From assembly GCA_950022655.1 (NCBI GenBank), contig OX465582.1, positions 94,874,704 to 94,938,703 on the forward strand: a DNA stretch of 64,000 bases, given 5' to 3'. The DNA comes from Alentia gelatinosa (Eukaryota > Annelida > Polychaeta > Phyllodocida > Polynoidae). The position numbers and the translations under genes were made by a program. Of the stretch, positions 59,036-64,000 are shown one piece after another (position 1 is the stretch's first letter; the number at the start of each line of letters is the position of its first letter). Under the pieces are notes generated by a model that saw only the letters and a list, made by a program, of their open reading frames with translations, was not told the DNA's origin and ran no database searches.

Positions 59036-59839
59036 TCGCGGACTTTTTGTCTCCCAAGACAGGAACAGTATGACATGGCATGCAGAAGTCCCCTCTTCTC
59101 CTCTCTCTCCGGGCGCGCCCTGGATGAAGACGGGGCATGGTGGTAGCTGAACGACAGGAGACCCCGAGAGTTGTAATAGCTTCCGCCTGGCCTCCTCTCA
59201 TCCCTGACTTACCACAGCCGTGTAGCTATACCACAACCCTCTATATAGAGAGGTGTAGAGGACAGACAGGGCGAGGGGGGATTCTCTCTCAGTTTGGTCT
59301 AGTCCACCATCACTTGTCAGTGCCCCATTCACCCCACACCCTTTATACTCTCTTCAAGTGTCCCTGGTCGTAGCTGCCGTCCCTACCCCGGCTTCCCACC
59401 CCTCGGGGCCCGCAGCCTCTCTTGATACCCCCCTAACACCCCTCTCTTTTGTAAACGTTACCCTAGCCCGTCTTGGGTTGGTCGGTGGAGGTTTTCTATA
59501 GCCAGCTCGAGGTTGGTTTAGCTGCCTGTTCCAATATTCGTCCTCGGTGTTGGGGATGAATGCGAGGACATCACTAAGTATTTAGAGTTACCAAAAGTGT
59601 GAGGATTTGTAGTACGGCTGTTTGCTTCTGTCCTGTAGGGATTATTGATTGACCACTGGTAGGGTAGACACATGGGTCGGCCAGGATTAGTGAGAGTATA
59701 ACACATAGCTGGGGTAGAGACTCACCATGGTTACCGCAAGCATCCGTGGTGTGGGTGTGGGTGTCAGCAAGGGTATAGTTCATCAAACTGAATTAAGGAT
59801 GGGGGGTAGTCTCTTCACCCCCTCATACCTCCCGTTGGG

Positions 59840-60070
59840 GTGTATATCATACACCTGTATGCTCCGGGGGACGGGCGAGGAGACCGGGCGGGGGTCGGGT
59901 TGTTGACGGGACACGGGCGGCCTCGTCCGGCCACGCACCATTAGCGTCACCGGGAGGCGACGGGCAGACACCCTACACCTGCTGCTACCTGCCCGGCCGA
60001 CCCCCTTCCTCCTTCCCCGGGCCGCGGCCCACCTGGCGCCGGCGCCGACCATGTGCATCGCCCGGTCTCT
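59840..60070. promoter_or_regulatory. CpG-rich block
   Basis: About 230 bases with high G+C and CpG (GGCCGCGGCCCACCTGGCGC) in AT-rich surroundings. No exon recognised. Confidence 0.3.
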
Positions 60071-61700
60071 GTTCGTGGTATCTAGCGCTATTTTAGATAT
60101 TCGTCATATTGTCTTCAGAATACCATCATCGTCCATGGATCAATGGTTCCTGGCGGAAACCTGCATATGGGTTGTAAACTCCAGGCACAGGTTTTAATAT
60201 ACACAGTCCAAGCTTGAAACCCCACAATTTCCGCTATATGAAATATGCTAGTCTCAACAGCCCTACAGTGGCCAACCACCATTTCCAAATGATTTTCTCT
60301 CACTCTAAATCCGATGAAAATGAACCACTATGGTAATTCCGGGGACACAGCCTCCACGCCGCAACCCATCCGATCTTTAATTCGAATCGGACCAAAGGTA
60401 GGGCCGACTGTAACCACAGGTAGTTCCGTATCGTTCGACTTCCAGAACGTGAAGTATTTCCCCCCAGAGTAAATAGCTTTTGATATAAAAGCCCCTTTTT
60501 CTCTTTTAGAGTGTTTGATACGAATTGTCGTTATGAGGTCAGACTATGCGATCACGTTAGGAGGAATTTCGGAAATTCAAGATTTCCTGCATAATATTGC
60601 GCAGTCAACAAATTTCAGTTTTAACTGAAAACGTAAGGCTCTATGCAAAAAAATGCGCGTGCTGAAAATATTTACTATTTGCTAGAATTTTACCATGAAA
60701 ATATACAGGTGGTAATGCAAAAAGGGTCATATTTGTTGTGCTAGAAGTGTTTGGTTTACATGTTTTGGAAGGTTTAAACTTTGTTGATGCGTTTCTGTAC
60801 TTTATATCGGGGCCAGTTCCCTGTCATCCCTAATACACGACATGTCGGTTAGAAAACACCGCCAGGTAAGGATGGTGTATGTGTAAGTTGTCTAAAAAAA
60901 ATACTACAATGAGCTTTGACCGTGGCGCCCTCTGAGGGTCTGAATTAATGAAGCCCGGTCAGCGTTCCTGTGACCTCTGGCCGGTTGGGAGTCGTGAAGG
61001 TCACAGGATAGTCCAGGGGGCTCTGGTGGGACTCCCGTGGACCGCTAACATTGACACATCACGCTCAGGGTCGTCAACATACGGCAACACATGAGGAACC
61101 ACCTCGAGCAAATCCCGAGGAAAAAACCCAGTGAATAATCCATCTCAAATGTCGTCTGCTCAAAGTTTCCCGCCAATTATATATCAGATTAAGTTCTCCA
61201 AAAAGAGCCTTCCATTATGTATGTATAAGTTAAAAGAATAAATGCCCAATTTAGATTGTCGTCTGCGCAGGTATGACTTCAATTGTTTGTTTCTTATCAG
61301 TCCTGAAAATACTATCCCCTAATTGCTGTCTGTCCTAAGTTAATATACAAATTTTCCTGGAAATGTGCGATATATCAACTAAGTCAACGTGTTTGTACTC
61401 ACATCCACTGTAATTAATAACAACCTCAAAGAGCAAATCTCATAATACTTTTTCTTGACTAGCAATGGCAAGTGGTGCCTCAAAACATCGGCGATATTGG
61501 TCTACATCTTTGGGAATACAATGTTGTGCTATATTTATAATTCATATTAGCACATTGCAGTGGCATGTTTTGGGACCAGAGTTGTCGTTGCTTTGGTCAC
61601 TAATCTCAGTCTACGAACATTCCTACTTATTATAAGCTAAACCTATAAATAGACGTTGACATGTAGGAAGATGGCTATTATTGTGTGTGTGCATAAACGT
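60071..61700. other. No recognised gene; scattered regulatory-like words
   Basis: A CTCF-like GTGGCGCCCTCT is at 60922-60933, TGTCGTCTGC at 61150-61159 with a perfect E2F word TTTCCCGCC at 61166-61174, and TGTCGTCTGC again at 61257-61266. Confidence 0.4.
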
Positions 61701-61707
61701 GGCTCTG

Positions 61708-61784
<77 letters not shown>
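61708..61784. repeat. (TA)n microsatellite
   Basis: About 36 TA units with one TG interruption. Confidence 0.95.
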
Positions 61785-61787
<3 letters not shown>

Positions 61788-61849
61788 TACATGGTTGGAG
61801 GCCAGGCATTCCCGATATGACATGAACTAAATGTAATCAATGATATTCT

Positions 61850-64000
61850 AAGATTATTATATAAGAAGACCAAAAATACACAATTCGTGTTACAAAATAT
61901 ACAACTAAGGAGTAATAAATAGACTTTGACTTGTAAATCATCCTTATATATAAAATAATTCGCATTTCTAAGAGGAAGAACTCATTCCACGCGCATGTTT
62001 TTCATTAAGGAATATATAGTTGATTATCAGGACACCTTAAGATGCCAACTGGGCCTGGATGAACATTATCCCTTAGTCCTTCATGTTTCCTCCAACACCA
62101 AGAGCAGTCACTCTCACTCAGCAAAATGTCCAGAGCAGAGGAAACATCTGCTCGGAGTTTTCATTTCACTTGAAACAGGCTTTTTGCAAGCAGTTTGATC
62201 CTTGTTCGTGTTTTACATTTCACGGCTCAAGATCTCTAGCTGGTAGAAGATGAGGGTTGAGGTTATACACTATACTACTCGTACCTTGACTAGTGAGAGA
62301 AGACTATGCTAATTGCATAAATAGAGATCTTACAACAACCTACATCTCTCCCACCCTTCTCCCGCAATTGGGTTAGGGCATGTATTCTAACCTAGTAGTG
62401 TTGATTATTCTAGTTAAAAGTAACTATGACTATCTTTTTTTTTTCAAATCAATTTACATGTTGAAACTGTGGCGTGATTCTCAATGGGGCTGTGGGAATT
62501 TTCGTCTCATCTTCCCCTACTTAACAGATAATTATTGCTCATCTATTTGTTATGAAACAATCCATTTTTTAAATGATAACAGGGACAGTTGATGGGAAAA
62601 TGAGTTTCTGTTTTGTTTTTAAAATGACAAAACACTCAGGTAAGAGGAAAATACGGCAATTGTGCAATTAATTCCTCGAGAGGCCAGAATCACTTTAGAT
62701 AATGGGATTCCCATAATAATTCCGTATGTGATATACCCGCCAAATTGGGGCAAAGCACATGCATAGTTCGTGTGTTTGTAAAAATCTCAACGCTTGTTAT
62801 TAATATTTAACTCGGGACTGAGCACATATTGATTAGCGCAGAGTGCCCGTATTGTCTGTACCTGTGTATTGTTATAATCACGACCCTCCGAGATGGGTTA
62901 AATAATAGAGTCTGTGATTGTTTGAATGTCGTCTGCTTTTGTGATTTTTCCCTCCAAAAACACCCCGGGCGAATATTGACTACTGGGGGAGGGTTCCCTT
63001 GAGTGTAGTGAGCTGGTTTAACGAGGGCGTGGAAGGGTGGGAGAGTAAGGGGGCGTGGGATCGAGGGGGGTTATTGGGGTACTCCCAAACTGATCGATAT
63101 TTTCTCTCAACTGGGCAGTGAGTCCGTGCGTGTGTGTGTCAGTGGGTGAGCGTCTGTGGTTGCCGTGGAGCTTCTCGCGGCCTCTCGCGCCAAGTCTCGG
63201 GTCGGCGTGGTTTGGATTGTGGCGTAACGTTACACCTACATACGCCGACGTGTGTTGGTAAATAACGTACTCGGCGTTTTGTCAACAAACTCACAGTTTA
63301 CCCCCGCTCTGTCTGTAACATGGCTAGGGTTGGGATCCTCGCCGATAACCGTGGACATTCAACACCAATCACCTTTGTGTCCAGTGAGAATTGTAATTCA
63401 ATATCCATGAAATCAATTATTTCCCCAATGGGAATAGGATTGTTGTTGTATTAGCGTGTTTTCCTTTCCCATATTTCCGTCGGTTAACCACTAAGCTCGT
63501 ATCATCCTACCCGTCGGTTATAACTGGGTTATAGATAGATTATATTTGATTAGATTGATATTTTATTGTGATAATATTTCCGATCACACTTGTCATGATC
63601 AGTAATATTCTCAAATCGCCAGATATAGATTGATACTATTCTATTATTTCAAATCTGAAATGCTCGTGTATATTTTCATAGCCCCAGTAATGTATAAACC
63701 TGAATCCTATCTAGACCAATCGGTCTGTCATTGATTGCTCGGGAGTTCTAAAGGGTTACATGCCAAAATAAACATAAGTCGTATCCTCTCGGAATTAATT
63801 TAACTGTGACTCAATATTCAGTGACTTCACATTCATATACCGAGATATTCCTTATCTATATACCAAATATGTGGTATTTCAAATGCTTTGGTGGTATATT
63901 TGACAAAAACCCAACCCATCATAGGAAATTTCTACCATATCGTGTGTGTTATGTGTACATTTGTATTTTGTGTCGATTGGGAATGCAACTGTGTTGGTTA
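61850..64000. other. No recognised gene
   Basis: AT-rich sequence with one TGTCGTCTGC at 62927-62936 and a moderately CpG-rich stretch at 63120-63260 containing CTCGCGGCCTCTCGCGCC. Short frames lack recognisable features. Confidence 0.4.

Noticed and set aside
58769..59201. ORFs rich in Ile-Tyr (also at 10380, 51153 and 61623)
   Set aside because: Translations of (TA)n microsatellites.

Overview
This is animal nuclear DNA, gene-poor and repeat-rich, with no prokaryotic gene organisation. The one confidently recognised gene is the last coding exon of a Zic-family zinc-finger transcription factor (minus strand, 33234-33878). Its invertebrate-type fifth finger, the SEWYVCQS motif and the C-terminal IAQY suggest a protostome, probably a marine lophotrochozoan (mollusc, brachiopod or annelid-like). 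That is inference from one exon and the repeat style. The upstream Zic exons were not found, so sequence above 33878 is probably Zic intron and/or upstream regulatory DNA. Sequence below 33234 is 3' UTR and downstream intergenic DNA.

Layout. 1-9.6 kb: short inverted-repeat elements, a 23-bp minisatellite (about 2.9-3.5 kb), a nest of elements (3.8-5.6 kb), an element with about 18 copies of a 46-bp repeat (5.65-6.78 kb) and a large foldback (8.24-8.76 kb). 9.6-31 kb: a zinc-ribbon/coiled-coil ORF broken into a TA microsatellite (9.8-10.5 kb), doubtful short ORFs, more copies of the same element families, an 0.8-kb pyrimidine tract (17.2-18.0 kb), a GATA microsatellite, a CpG-rich block (20.5-20.9 kb) and a regulatory-looking block (27.8-28.3 kb). 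31-34 kb: a small unassigned ORF, a 56-bp tandem array carrying ETS-type motifs just 3' of Zic, then the Zic exon, which contains a one-base frameshift. 34-64 kb: no recognised exon, further element copies, long TA microsatellites, and several GC-rich promoter-like or insulator-like patches.

Main patterns. (1) A non-autonomous mobile element family with TAGACT/AGTCTA ends, hairpin termini, an expandable 46-bp core repeat and 9-bp target duplications, supported in five of six complete copies. (2) A larger group of two-part foldback elements: a 'head' module containing CTTAACATT and a second hairpin whose loop keeps a CTCGGCT-TCGCCTCG kernel while its arms differ between families. (3) A 10-base word, TGTCGTCTGC (or AGTCGTCTGC), present 11 times without shared flanks and often near E2F-, NRF1-, CTCF- or octamer-like words, so possibly an uncharacterised transcription-factor site. 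All statements come from reading the sequence by eye; no database search was possible.
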